In this document: one piece after another, positions 40,985 to 51,851 of the stretch
How positions within the stretch are numbered: position 1 is the stretch's first letter
How the letters are laid out: every line of letters begins with the position of its first letter
Translations under genes and position numbers: made by a program
The notes under the pieces: model-generated
Told to the model about the DNA's origin: nothing
Databases searched by the model: none
Seen by the model: only the letters and a program-made list of their open reading frames with translations
DNA from: Xestospongia bergquistia
Lineage: Eukaryota > Porifera > Demospongiae > Haplosclerida > Petrosiidae
Direction of reading: 5' to 3'
Assembly (NCBI GenBank): GCA_963965975.1
Contig: OZ014415.1
Span: 4,035,001-4,099,000 of the forward strand
Length of the DNA: 64,000 bases

Positions 40985-42330
40985 GGAGAACTGCTGAAAC
41001 ATTTTCCGAACGTCACTAAGGATCAACCAGGACAGACCCATTTACTGACACACAGTATACCGACGGGGACAGCACAACCGATACGACTGAAACCCTATTG
41101 GGTTCCCATAGTGTACCGAAAGAAGGTTGGACAGGAGCTCCGAGAGATGAAGCGCCATGGCATCATTGAGAAATCCTCTAGCGAATGGGCTTTTCCTATT
41201 GTGGTTGTAACCAAAAAGGACGGTGATATACGAATCTGTGTGGAGTACCGGACTTTGAACCAAGTTACGACGTTTGACGCCTACCCTATGCCAAGAGTAG
41301 ACGAGCTGTTAGATGCAATTGGAGGAGCAGCATTTATGACCACCCTTGATTTAGCAAAAGGCTATTGGCAGGTGCCCCTGACGGGTGAGGACAAAGCAAA
41401 AACAGCCTTTACCACACCTAACGGGTTATACCAGTTTACTGTGATGCGCTTTGGGCTAAGCGGAGGACCTGCAGCGTTCCAGAGATTGATGGACACAGTA
41501 CTACGAGGGACGGAGAAATTCCCTGGAGTGTACCTAGACGACGTAGTAATCTGTAGTAACAACTGGGCGGAACATTTAGATCACATAGCAGAAGTGTTCA
41601 AACATCTACAGGAAGCAGGACTGACGGTTAAACTCAAAAAATGCACTTTTGGAGCACAGGAGTGTACATACTTGGGCCATAGGATAGGAAGAGGAGGGGT
41701 ACAGCCGGAAACCAGCAAAGTAGCCGCAATCCGAGAAATGGCTTGACCTCGTACCAAAAAAGATGTAAGGACCTTTTTAGGGATGACTGGCTACTATAGA
41801 CGATTTATAAAAAATTATGTTAGCGTAGCTGAACCTTTAACAGAACTGACCAGAAAGCAACAGCCTGAACAAGTAGAATGGAACGGGCGTACTGAACATG
41901 CCTTTCAACGGCTGAAAGACACTCTAACCTCAGCGAAATTAATGAAGAACCCAGACTTCACCCAAACTTTCATCCTGCAGACAGATGCTTCCAACATGGG
42001 GGTGGGAGCTGTCCTCAGCCAGGGTAGCGAGGAAGACCAACCAATCGCCTACTTCAGCCGAAAACTACTCCCCAGGGAACGAAATTACTCTGTTGTGGAA
42101 AAAGAGTGTCTTGCGGTAGTACTCGGCATTTGAGCATTTGAAACATATTTGTTGGGAAAACCCTTTGTAAACCAGACAGATCACTGGGCTTTACAATGGC
42201 TCCAATGATTCAAGGATAAGAACGCACGGCTCACACGATGGAGTCTAGCTCTTCAGCCGTACACTTTTACTGTGACTCACCGTAAGGGGTGTGAAAACGC
42301 TAACGTGGATGCCTTGTCACGAATTTCACA
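40985..42330 (+). pseudogene. Element D reverse transcriptase and RNase H
   Basis: RT: FPIVVVTKKDGDIRICVEYR, FMTTLDLAKGYWQVPLTGED (catalytic Asp), QFTVMRFGLSGGPAAFQRLM and GVYLDDVVICSNNW at 41528-41570 with both Asp intact; the domain is nearly continuous from 41111 to 41746. RNase H: LQTDASNMGVGAVLSQG, RERNYSVVEKECLAVV and QTDHWALQWL supply D-E-D, ending ENANVDALSRISQ at 42290-42330. Stops are three TGA codons (41744, 42132, 42207), two of them at positions where element C has Arg. Confidence 0.92.
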
Positions 42331-42354
42331 AGATTCGTGCTTCGCACTAAAAAT

Positions 42355-42366
42355 GGAGGGAGGAAA
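42355..42366 (+). promoter_or_regulatory. Element D polypurine tract
   Basis: GGAGGGAGGAAA directly precedes the 3' LTR, like the tract of element C. Confidence 0.85.
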
Positions 42367-42599
42367 TGTGACGGAGAAGACCGGAAGCAGGAGCAAGGAG
42401 ATCACTTGCCCGGATCACGACCAAGGTGGACCAATCCAAATACTGGGAGAAAAACCCGAAGCAGTCCAGCCGTACGGAAAGTGATCCGGGCCGGGAACTA
42501 TAAATGAATCAAACACTTATGTATTATGATATGACTAGTTTCAATAAATTTATTATCAATACTAAAACGTTAGAAACGAGTTCTAGTCACTCTGTGACA
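42367..42599 (+). repeat. Element D 3' LTR
   Basis: 233 bp, about 96.6% identical by eye to the 5' LTR. It is followed by ATAGT, the target duplication, and then by the resumed sequence of element E. Confidence 0.93.
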
Positions 42600-42604
42600 A
42601 TAGT

Positions 42605-43120
42605 GAGTTATTTGGTCCCTTTTTAGCAGCTTCTAGGGCTTGAGTTATGTCCAAACCTTTGTGAATGTGAGATCTTTCCCAGCAAGTAATCTCTTTAGAA
42701 TGCCTGCGTAATTTACACCACAGACTAACCTATCATTTAATATGTCTTGAAGAGTGTCTTGTATTCATAGTGCTTGGCTAATTGACAGCAATGTGATCAA
42801 TTCATCCATTGTCTTGACTCGAGAGTTGAACTTATACTGCTAAACTATAACAGACAGTTTTGGATCATAAAACTCTTTGACTAGTTTGACAAGCTCATCA
42901 TACGATTTGGAATCAGAGGCATCATCTACCAAACTACATACAAGTTTGTATGTTTTCGGGCCACTAGCAGAGAGAAATATAGTACGATTCTTGTTGGCAT
43001 CTGCCACGTCATTTGCGATGAAATACTGGTTGAGCCGTCAACACAAGTCTTGTATCAAATAGAGATGCAGAACCATGAAAAGCCATTGGTAGTATTTTCC
43101 TCTCATCACCAACTGTGATG
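42605..43120 (-). pseudogene. Element E gag
   Basis: Minus-strand pieces: MAFHGSASLFDTRL near 43020-43085, RLNQYFIANDVADANKNRT, FLSASGPKTYKLVCSLVDD and SYDELVKLVKEFYDPKLSVI near 42840-43020, then RLVCGVNYAGILKRLL near 42670-42740. This is a gypsy gag related in layout to that of A/B. It continues at 37627 on the other side of element D. Stops occur at 42840 and near 42640. Confidence 0.72.
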
Positions 43121-44389
43121 AACTTGTTTATAATTTACACAACAGTAACTGTGCTTACATAAATAAATAAACTATCAAAACACATTACATCACTAAAATT
43201 AATAAATACAGTTACTATAATTTGTAGGTGGAGGTGATCATCAAATATATAATCAAGAGAACATTCTGTCTTTCTTAAAATGGAAAATTAGAATGCTATT
43301 TGAAGAAATTTAAAATTTAGTCAACTATTAGAATTATTATATTCGCCTTTATGCCCACAGTATAATGCACATTGACTGTTTTTACTGAAGACTTTGAGTT
43401 GATTGTATTATGATTTTATTATTAGACAGAAATATAATGTGGAGCTCATTTAGACTTTAAAAAATTACTAGTTACAAATTACATTAACTGTGATGAACCA
43501 GAAATTTGTTTGTTTATTGCAGTAAATTCTGTATACACATATATTGTTATTTGTTAGAACCTTGTCGCATGTATAATTCTAGAACCTTCTATGTCACATG
43601 TTGAGTACCAAACAATACATTGTACATGTACCACATTAAGATATGGCTATAGTATTACATCTAAACATGATGACCTTAACTGTCACTAACGATCTAACAT
43701 TGTGTTATTTAAAATATAGTCGATATATGGGACTCAATAAAGTTCAAAATATATTATTTCTTTATTTATTATGTGATAAAAGCCTACACTGATTAACTGT
43801 GGATTCATTACAATAAAGAATATGAAAAAGAATCAATACACATATCAAATTCCCTTTCATTGATAATACAGAAAGATGAATGAAGACAGTGAGAGGAGAA
43901 TTTATTAAAGAGACATTCATATTATGTACATATGTGTGTGTTAGTTAACTAACTAAACGTATCATCATTGATCTACTATTATGATCTGGTATGCTTCACT
44001 CAGATACTTCAGAACAAACTGTACAAGCTTATCAACATAATGAATATAATTATTTAGTTTATCAGTTTTGATCATATACATGTGAAGTATATAGTAAACT
44101 TGTATTTATTGGAAAATGATATAAAATGAGATCTTAATAAATAGTTTATCTATAAGTCGATTTAACAACCATCCATCTATTTAGTAGTTTTCTGATTTGT
44201 TTACTATACTGATGAGTATGACAAATAATGCTCAAAAATTCTTTCTAGCATGCTTGACAACATATATTTCATAAATTGCAATGTTTTTCCACAGACACTA
44301 CTCTTAATTATATTGTGGCATTCAAATTTTCGTACAATCACAATTTTTTTTCATTTCATAATTTAATTTTTTTTTCTAACAATATATGT
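43121..44389. other. No gene; contains a dispersed repeat at 43282-43500
   Basis: AT-rich. The segment from AAATTAGAATGCTATTTGAA through TTTATGCCCACAGTATAATG to about 43500 is a diverged copy of 60060-60260. The rest has no frame, domain or clear repeat. Confidence 0.6.
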
Positions 44390-45410
44390 GTAAAATAGAA
44401 GCATAGATAGTTCCTGATTGTGATACTTTTAATCAGTTTATCTCTTATATGACATAATAATTATCAATTTTTACATTTTTTTGTTGACACAAAATTTAAA
44501 CATGTGTCAAAACAATGTTATATCCAACAATGTATATTCCATCCAACTCCAGTAACAAAATGTTATAAACTCATTAAAATATTGATTTAAAGAAAGTCTT
44601 ATGAAACACAATCTATTTCAATACATTAGCTACATTTTTTAAATAACTTTAAACAACATGTATACATCTAATTTCATGTACATGCACAATTTTATACAGG
44701 ATCTGGATCTGGTTCAAGAGTACTCTGATTTACATTATTATTGCCAAAACCTATATTATTAACAAAGTTTACTTCATCACATTTCATAGTTATAAGCATG
44801 TGTCACAAAACAATTTGTTATTTCCAGCAATGTCCATTCCAACTATCTGCAATAACAAAATAGACATATATGTGGCATATAAAGATTTACTCTTAACAAC
44901 GTTTTATGTAAAGTAGTAGCATACATAGTTACTAATGTAGTGATTATAACCAATTCATTACCATTTTCATGTAGACACAGAATCTGAAACTCTATATCCT
45001 TCGACAAGTAGTACACATTTTACAGCAAGTTTTCTCTTTACTTCTATAGTTACATCTACACCAATTGTTGTTGGAGGTCAATAAGTGCTATGACTAAAAA
45101 TTATAAATTCCTAATTATTATCATTATTAAATTTTATTGTGACTTATAAAGGTTTCTTCCTAACAGTTTATGTGTAAAGTAGTTGCATATATAGTTATTA
45201 TTATGCTACTTGTTATCAATTTATCTATTTTATTACAATTATCATGTAGACACAGAATCTAAAACTACTTACTTTTTAACAAGTAGACACACCTTCCAAC
45301 AAAATATATATTTACTTCAAGTGGTTCTATACTTACACCTACATTAATTGTTAATGGAGGTAAATGAGTTCTATGAATAAAAATAATAAGTTTTCCATCT
45401 TATCTTAATT
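44390..45410. repeat. Diverged tandem repeats of ~265 bp
   Basis: The phrase GTAAAGTAGTAGCATACATAG ... CATGTAGACACAGAATCTGA ... ACACCAATTGTTGTTGGAGG at about 44909-45095 recurs at 45173-45365, and a weaker copy starts at 44390 (GTAAAATAGAAGCATAGATA). The copies sit in the sequence just before the first recognised exon of the Kunitz gene and may be intronic, perhaps from an ancient exon duplication, though no exon is seen inside them. Confidence 0.7.
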
Positions 45411-45414
45411 TTAG

Positions 45415-45609
45415 GTTCATGTTTGGGACTTAATCTCAGCTATTCTGGATGTTGTAAACGGTTACTGTCACGAAGTTGTAACAATAATGGTTGCTATTGT
45501 CATCAAAACTGTCACATTTTGAGCAATTGCTGTAATGATGTAGCTAATATTGGTTGTTATCGTGCTTCTTATCCACCTTCTGCACTACCTACTCTAACTA
45601 ATAGTCTTG
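45415..45609 (+). pseudogene. Somatomedin-B-like exon
   Basis: Acceptor TTTTAG and donor GTAAGA bound an open exon reading GSCLGLNLSYSGCCKRLLSR, then NNNGCYCHQNCHILSNCCND. The C-x-C-x3-C-x5-C-C-x-D order with a final Cys is the somatomedin-B fold signature. The exon itself is undamaged. Confidence 0.65.
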
Positions 45610-45884
45610 GTAAGACAAAATCAGTAGCTTCACATTTCATACTTAATAAACAATTGTGACAAAATAATACTATAATTACCATTGTACATTCTAATCAAGC
45701 CCAAATACAAAATTGTCATTAACCTATACAATAACTGATATAGGGAATTCTAATGAAATAAAATGTATTTCGTAGTATTGTTACTGTAGACTAAGTTTAA
45801 TTGTCCATGAGACTATTCATTGTTATGATTATACAAATATAGAGTTGTCCTGTGCATTGTATGGTATCTGTTTAAATGTTCTAG

Positions 45885-46050
45885 ATATTTGTCAATTATC
45901 TCCTGAAGTTGGACCTTGTAGAGGTGAATATCCTCATTGGTTTTTTAATACCGCTTCTAGTCAACGTGAATTATTTTTACATGGTAGTTGTCAAGGAAAT
46001 CAAAATCAATTTGACACTATTTATGAATGTATTGATCATTGTGATAACTC
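45885..46050 (+). pseudogene. Kunitz domain exon 1
   Basis: Reads DICQLSPEVGPCRGEYPHWF, LHGSCQGNQNQFDTIYECID, HC. It follows the Kunitz/BPTI pattern (C...GPCR...C.GN.N.F...C...C) but the Cys normally near residue 30 is missing, so the 30-51 disulfide cannot form. GPCR puts Arg at the P1 position of a protease inhibitor loop. Confidence 0.75.
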
Positions 46051-46423
46051 TTATGTGATATACGTACGTTTAATTTCATGAAACTTATATGTTCTCTTTT
46101 GCTTTATAAATATGTAAAGAGCATATGCTTCAATGTTTTCCCACAATTTCTATTTAGGATATCCATTTGGTACTTGTCCATTGATATAACTTTGTAGTAT
46201 AGGTGTTTGTACTATAGTGCTTGTATTGACTATCCTAATGCAGAGTAATGTTATGATGATGTGTGTTGAAATTGCTCTCCAAGATATTTCTATAAGAATA
46301 TTGAAGTCACAAATGTTTGCGGTAAGTTTTTGATGGAATAGTGAGAAAACATGTCTGGTTAATTTGATTTATGCAGATCCTGTCATTCAAACTTGTTTAT
46401 TGTATATTTCTTTTTGTATACAG

Positions 46424-46590
46424 GTGTTTACTGTCACCAGATAGTGGTCCATGTATTAACAATACTTATATATGGTATTACAATAAATAGTGGGTAGATG
46501 TCAACAATTTACATATGCTGGCTGTGGTTGTAACCAAAACAACTTTAAAATGTTAAAATCCTGTCTACAACAATGTGTTAAGTGCTTCAC
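46424..46590 (+). pseudogene. Kunitz domain exon 2, broken
   Basis: The first half reads CLLSPDSGPCINNTYIWYY then a TAG. The second half, one frame over, reads CQQFTYAGCGCNQNNFKMLK then SCLQQC. Together they cover all six Cys of a Kunitz domain, but the stop and frameshift near 46490 separate them. Confidence 0.72.
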
Positions 46591-46689
46591 ATAACATTCC
46601 TTTGATGAAAATGATCTTTTTCATCACGTGATCTGCTATATGTATTGTAATAATAGGTATTAGTAGATCTGAGAAAGGTGTTCAACAAT

Positions 46690-46880
46690 TACAATGTATA
46701 CATATCCCATGTGATATTGCACAATGTCCAAGTGTACCTGATGCTATATGTTTGCCTTGTGGTCAATGCTCTGCTCATTTCTTCAGGTCACAACATCACA
46801 ATGCTATATGTTTGCCTTCAAGTTGTGGTCAATGCTCTGCTCAAAGCTTCAGGTCACAACATCACAAACAATTGCAGTAT
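46690..46880 (+). pseudogene. Cys-rich exon with an internal 65-bp duplication
   Basis: Reads QCIHIPCDIAQCPSVPDAIC then LPCGQCSAHFFRSQHH; the segment from ATGCTATATGTTTGCCTT through TTCAGGTCACAACATCACA (46741-46800) is repeated at 46801-46865, giving AICLPSSCGQCSAQSFRSQ in the same frame. The frame stays open across both copies. Confidence 0.7.
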
Positions 46881-47134
46881 GTAATAGCAATGTACTAACC
46901 ATGACTAAATCAATTGTTTAGATATTTGTCCTACTAATAGGCCAGCACAATATTATTACAATAATCCTTGTGAACATCAAAATTGTTCTAATTTTCCTAA
47001 TGTTCAATGTGTTCTTGTCAACTGTGGACAATGTAAGGCTAAATATATTGTCAATGGAAATGATGTTACATATCAATGTAGTAAGTTTTGCTAATTCTAT
47101 AGTTTAGAGCACTTTTGTATACATTAATATCCTT

Positions 47135-47750
47135 ATTCACAATAGAATCATGCACTGTACAAGGTGTTATATTTAAACCATGTGGAGGCACATGTGTTGA
47201 TACATGTTCTACTCAGATGAAGTATTTACCAGTTATCTGCTCAGCCTTTTACAAACCAGGTTGTGCACGCCCAGCAGGACAGTATTTGTTTATTTTTAGG
47301 TTCTCTTTAGTACTTATAGTTACTTAGCACACTATTAAGAAAAGTCATGGACACCACACATATCATTGTATTTTGTGATCATATATCATCTACCTAGATT
47401 ATGGATGAATCTAGTAACAGATGTGTATATCCTGAACAATGTGCCTGTCCTACTTGTACTTCACTACCTACTAACTGCACACAGCTTGTAAATGGCACAA
47501 TATGTGGTTGTTCTGTTTGTGGAGGTTAGCTAATGTGGGAGTTTAGTTATATTTTGATAGTACAACTTTTAATATGGAATAGATTGTTCCATTACAGGTT
47601 AAGTGTATCAACAAAGTCTTACTTGTCCAAGAACATGTTCTAATCCACGTATGTTTTGTAATGAGAATGTCTCAGGATGTAGTTGTCCACCAGGACAACT
47701 TATTGATGAAGATAGAAATTGTTATGTTCATCCTTATAATTGCCCAAGTA
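47135..47750 (+). pseudogene. TIL-type Cys-rich exons
   Basis: 47135-47290 reads ESCTVQGVIFKPCGGTCVDT, and KPGCARPAGQY. 47400-47526 completes it: SNRCVYPEQCACPTCTSLPT and NCTQLVNGTICGCSVCGG. 47600-47750 is a second domain: LTCPRTCSNPRMFCNENVSG then CSCPPGQLIDEDRNCYVHPY and NC. These follow the 'C...C..TC...C...C.C..G...D....C..P..C' pattern of TIL domains found in von Willebrand-type proteins and inhibitors. An in-frame TAA stands at the start of the second domain. Confidence 0.72.
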
Positions 47751-47820
47751 TTATTATGTAGATGTATTATATTACTACATCTATTTGTAGTTATTATTAC
47801 CATATTCTAATATAACTATA

Positions 47821-48018
47821 GAAAAGAATCCATGTCATCAATTTCCACTTACTGGTTCATGTCATGGTATTTTTTCACGATTCTTTTATAATGTTACCAT
47901 TGAGAAATGTGAAATGTTTATTTATGGGGTTTACTATGGAAAGGAAAATAATTTTTTCACACTACACCAATGTAGTGTTGAATTTTATTCTGTTATAAAA
48001 GGTGCTATCTGTTCAATG
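47821..48018 (+). pseudogene. Kunitz domain exon 3
   Basis: Reads NPCHQFPLTGSCHGIFSRFF, YNVTIEKCEMFIYGVYYGKE, NNFFTLHQC. Layout is Kunitz-like with N-x-F near the end, but the fourth and sixth Cys are replaced (GVYYG where GGC is usual), so one or two disulfides are lost. Confidence 0.7.
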
Positions 48019-48424
48019 TATGTTACATTAAAGAATATTGGATACAAATTTTGTCATTATTCTTTTACATTTTCTTCAGAAATATGACGTCTGGTGTTAA
48101 TGGTCAGTCAGACAATTGTACTATCACTAATTGCTGGGCTTGCTATTATTCCTATAACAACACATTACTATTTCCTCAAATCTGACCTTCCTGTGCTGAT
48201 GTTTGTGAGAACCCATTAGATGAGGAGTGCATGGAGAAATGGAGTTCCTGAGTTTTTGTAATGAAGAGTGTTCTTGTGTTTGAAAAGACTACTTCTGCAT
48301 TGGTATACCTTTCCACAATCCAAGCATTGGTATTTGTTATTCACCTACATATATAAAGCTACTAATTTCTTTAGCATTGTTGTCCCAATTTTAACCTTTC
48401 GTAATTGTGTCTTTTGTTTGGTTT

Positions 48425-48700
48425 CTGTGACTTTGATAGTTGTTGGTTGTGTTGCATTAGTTGCTATCATACACAAAGTAAATTGCTCATGAATTAAAAC
48501 TTAGACTTTAAGAGCTGTAGACCACATTTGGTACCACTTCCTATGGTTAGATTACTGGCTTGTGATGTGACTTTGGTAGTAGTTGCTTGTGTTCCATTAG
48601 TTGCTATCATATGGCAAAATAAGATGCCTATTAATTGAGACTTACACTTTGAGGGCTGTAGGCCACCATTGCTAGCACTTCCCCTGATTGGATTACCTTT
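48425..48700. repeat. ~148-bp tandem duplication at the 3' end of the Kunitz gene
   Basis: GTGACTTTGATAGTTGTTGG ... AGTTGCTATCAT (48429-48472) recurs at 48577-48610, and TTAGACTTTAAGAGCTGTAG at 48502 recurs as TTACACTTTGAGGGCTGTAG near 48642. The first unit encodes the hydrophobic segment; the second is diverged and non-coding. Confidence 0.75.
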
Positions 48701-50592
48701 AATTGCACAGGCAAGAGCTGCATTTTTCTGAGGATTTAATCGATCTTCATTGTGTTCCCTGATATAATACATAATGCATGTATCATGGTTAAGTTATTAA
48801 CAACTTACAAAAGGTGTTGATTAAGAATTTTATACATGACCTCATATCTAAATCTTGGTACATCATTCTGTACTAGTAAATGAACATAACTTTCATGATT
48901 TATAAACCTTATACCTGGGTAAAGTCTGCATTATAGTTGCACTAAAAATACATAGGACCATCTATATTTTTAGTATTGAAAGGAAATCATCACAAATACC
49001 ACTACATACTTTTATTGCAAATATCCCACAATCAAATGTGTTGGGCTATAGAATCTAGGAAATACATGTTTTGCAAATAGTGCAATCATTCATTCATTGC
49101 CCAGACTTTCACAGATATTTGGTGTCACATAAAGAAAGTGGTATGCAACTTCAATATTTTTGTCAATTATACGTTGAATTGTCTGTCTTTTTTCAAGAAT
49201 GCAGGGGTATTTTTTGCATGGTATGTGTACTCATGTCATTTCTGAATTGATTAGTAGTTAGTGAGATGGTTAAAACACTATTGTCGCCCTGTCTACACTT
49301 AACTTTGTTCAATATTTCCTGTTGTAAAACAGATCTAGTAATATACACACACATGGTTAAATATACAAATTCTACAAGACGCAAATGAAAGCAAGGTTTG
49401 CCCTCCTCCACTGTTCTTATTTATATTTATAAACAGACATTAGAAGAATCATTCTACTATATTCATTATGGGTAACCTTAAAAGTAAATTATGTATTCCA
49501 CAGCTGTTTTTCCCAACATTCAAAATTTGGAGCAACCACCATCTTGCTACAAAATCTTGGGGTTAGTGTTACACCTCCAAGTTTCATGAAGAAAACAAAT
49601 TCAAGAGGAGACAACATCTGATAGACTGGTGATCAAATTTAAACAATGGAATTTTATTTACTTCAAAAGTCACATGAAAGATGTGCCATGAAGTTCTCTA
49701 TATCTATATTGTTTTTTGATACTTAAAGTTCCTGTTTGCCAGCAATTAAAATCCATTCTTTATTTCAAAATGAATACATTTAGGCTCTAATTTTTAAGAT
49801 TCAGAGTCTTGGATGAAGTAGTAATTTCACATTAAAGTATTGCATTTTATTGCTGGGGCTTTAGACAGTCTTTAAATTAATACAACTGGATTATATTAAT
49901 ATTGAATATCTAATTGTTACATAATCCAGAGATAAATGAATTAAAAAAATTAATTCAAAAACAAGTATTTAACACTAATCAATATCCAGGGAACAAAGTA
50001 TTTAACTGTCTTACTATATCTTGACTATAACCTGGCATTGACTGGCAACATATTGCTGATTTTATCACCCTCAAATTCATTCTTGTAATGCACAGATGTG
50101 CAGGGTCAAAATGCATATCAGTATACTTGTCACATCCTGTACTACCTAATACATTATTCCTTACCTCAGACTGCCACAAATCTACGAATCAAAAGATAGT
50201 CTGGTGTATTTGCTTTAAATGTTTGGGTCTTAGTGTCATCAATATGACATTAGTGATCATATGTTGAAAAATGCATGATTTATACAATTTGATGCCTCTT
50301 AGGAATGGTTGATGTACTAGTTTGTTCATGTATCTCTTTTGTAGAAAGGGCATCTTATGTACTGATACTAGAAGAATGGTTATAATTATGGTATAACCCA
50401 TAGTTCATTGTTGCTTAGTTTAATCTTATTGTCTCAAACAAAGACTTTTTAATTGTAATAATTTTATTATTAGAAACAGTAGTTTATAGTCATGAAAATA
50501 TCATTATTTCCATTACTCACTTCTTTTCTACCAAAATTCATGAGTCACATGACCACTTGTTACTTATCATATGACCATTGATATATGATTTG
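48701..50592. other. No gene recognised
   Basis: AT-rich sequence up to the BEL/Pao element. Open stretches are short, and none shows a domain, splice context or repeat partner. The last five bases (ATTTG) are the target duplication of element F. Confidence 0.5.
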
Positions 50593-50786
50593 TGTAAGAG
50601 ATTATAATATTCTATTGTGACTGATTATTATTAATGTAATCAATATTTGTTCATGTGATCTTGAGAGAGACCACGTTGACCAAAATCTTTTTTTGTGAAT
50701 ATATTTGTTGATGTTGAATCCTCTTTAAAAGAAAAAAGTATTTTAATCTGAACAACTCTAACTAATTTGTGTTGAACTCTATTACA
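50593..50786 (+). repeat. Element F 5' LTR
   Basis: TGTAAGAGATTATAATATTC ... TGTTGAACTCTATTACA, 194 bp, TG...CA ends. Contains the block GAGAGAGACCACGTTGACCA, shared with the 3' LTR. Confidence 0.92.
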
Positions 50787-50803
50787 TGGTCCACCGAACC
50801 GGA
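50787..50803 (+). promoter_or_regulatory. Element F primer binding site
   Basis: TGGTCCACCGAACCGGA follows the LTR with no gap and begins TGG, as expected for pairing with a tRNA 3' end. The tRNA species was not assigned. Confidence 0.75.
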
Positions 50804-50832
50804 TACTTGGAAGTTAGAGTCTGTTATTCACA

Positions 50833-51851
50833 ATGGCTGAAACAGAAGTGGTTAGTCGAAAGAAGAGGATACGTGCTGATCACCCGGGATCAGTCACGAA
50901 AACCATCTCACAAGTATATGACAGTGAAGCTAACTCCTCGAAATTGGGTCAACAACGCCTAACTCTCGCCAAGAAACTGGATGTTTTTAAGAAACTTGAC
51001 GAAGACATTTTGAACACAATTGTGGAGGACAATTTAGAAGACGAAATCGAGCAAGCGGACTCCTTCAGGGACAAGATTCACCTTGCCATAATCGACATAG
51101 ACAAGGTGCTCGGACCCAGATCTGACAGAATATCACTTAGTGGCCGCGGGTTAGAAGAAGGAACTTCCACTCCCCCACCAACAAATAGACCCTCCCTTGA
51201 GACAGACAGAGATGGTGCTTCCTCACGATCACCTGGACCCAAGGTTAAGTTACCAAAGATAGAGTTGAAGAAATTCAATGGGGATGTAACCAATTGGATT
51301 ACCTTTTGGGACTCATTTAATTCAGCTATTCACAGCAATAATGAACTCTCGAACGTCGATAAGTTTAATTATCTGAACTCTGTCCTCAAGCGATCTGCTG
51401 CCAAAGCAATCTTAGGGTTGACTCTGACGTCTGCAAATTATGAGGAGCAGTAGACATCCTCAAGAGAAGGTTTGAGAATAAGCAGCAAATTATTAGCAAA
51501 CATATGGATATTCTTCTCAATCTCAATGCTGTTTCATTGCAGCATAATTTGAAGGGACTGAGACATCTATTTGACCTGGTAGAATCTCATGTGAGGGGAC
51601 TGAAGTCCCTAGGAATTCTGCCAGAGGCATATGGTAGTTTGATGTCTTCTGTTCTAACGAACAAACTTCTCTCAGAATTTCGTTTGATCATTAGTAGAGA
51701 TGTGAAAGATGACGAATGGGACCTCAACGCACTGATGACGGTCATGGAACGTGAGATAGATGCCAGAGAAAGAGCAGTGACAGGAGTCATACCGTATCAA
51801 TGTGTATTAACTCTAGGACACCAGTGTTACTTCAGACGGCCAAGACATTAG
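50833..51851 (+). pseudogene. Element F gag
   Basis: ATG at 50833. The N-terminal half is charged and helical. The conserved BEL gag block follows: LPKIELKKFNGDVTNWITFW, FNYLNSVLKRSAAKAILG near 51250-51420. A one-base frameshift at 51450 leads into VDILKRRFENKQQIISKHMD and LKGLRHLFDLVESHVRGLKS. After RERAVTGVIPYQ (51790) the sequence jumps straight to the protease: the ~100-residue Cys/His region with zinc knuckles seen in other BEL elements is deleted. Confidence 0.88.

Larger units (their letters stand above)
37628..42599 (+). mobile_element. LTR retrotransposon D, Gmr1-like (integrase before RT)
   Basis: 4,972 bp with two 233-bp LTRs (about 8 differences), PBS, polypurine tract and a perfect target duplication ATAGT (37623-37627 and 42600-42604). 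Order: gag 37917-38890, protease 38890-39257, integrase 39640-40900, RT 40985-41760, RNase H to 42330. Gag, protease and pol are clearly related to element C, sharing phrases such as YQEGEDI, LPEDVLLGFD and the same PBS, but D is a distinct subfamily with less AT-rich sequence. It is inserted in gypsy element E on the opposite strand. Few lesions remain, so it is the best-preserved LTR element here. Confidence 0.93.
45415..48490 (+). pseudogene. Multi-exon Kunitz/TIL/Cys-rich membrane protein gene, degraded
   Basis: Extracellular-type modules in separate exons: somatomedin-B-like (45415-45609), Kunitz (45885-46050), three copies of a C-x-PNA-C type module (46215-46325, 46690-46880, 46935-47085), a broken Kunitz (46424-46590) between the first and second of these, TIL (47135-47290 with 47400-47526), a second TIL (47595-47750), another Kunitz (47821-48018), a Cys-rich exon (48085-48240) and a hydrophobic segment (48410-48490) that could anchor the protein. 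Papilin-like inhibitors have such mixtures. Stops or frame changes in at least four exons suggest a pseudogene; upstream exons with signal peptide are not found. Confidence 0.65.
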
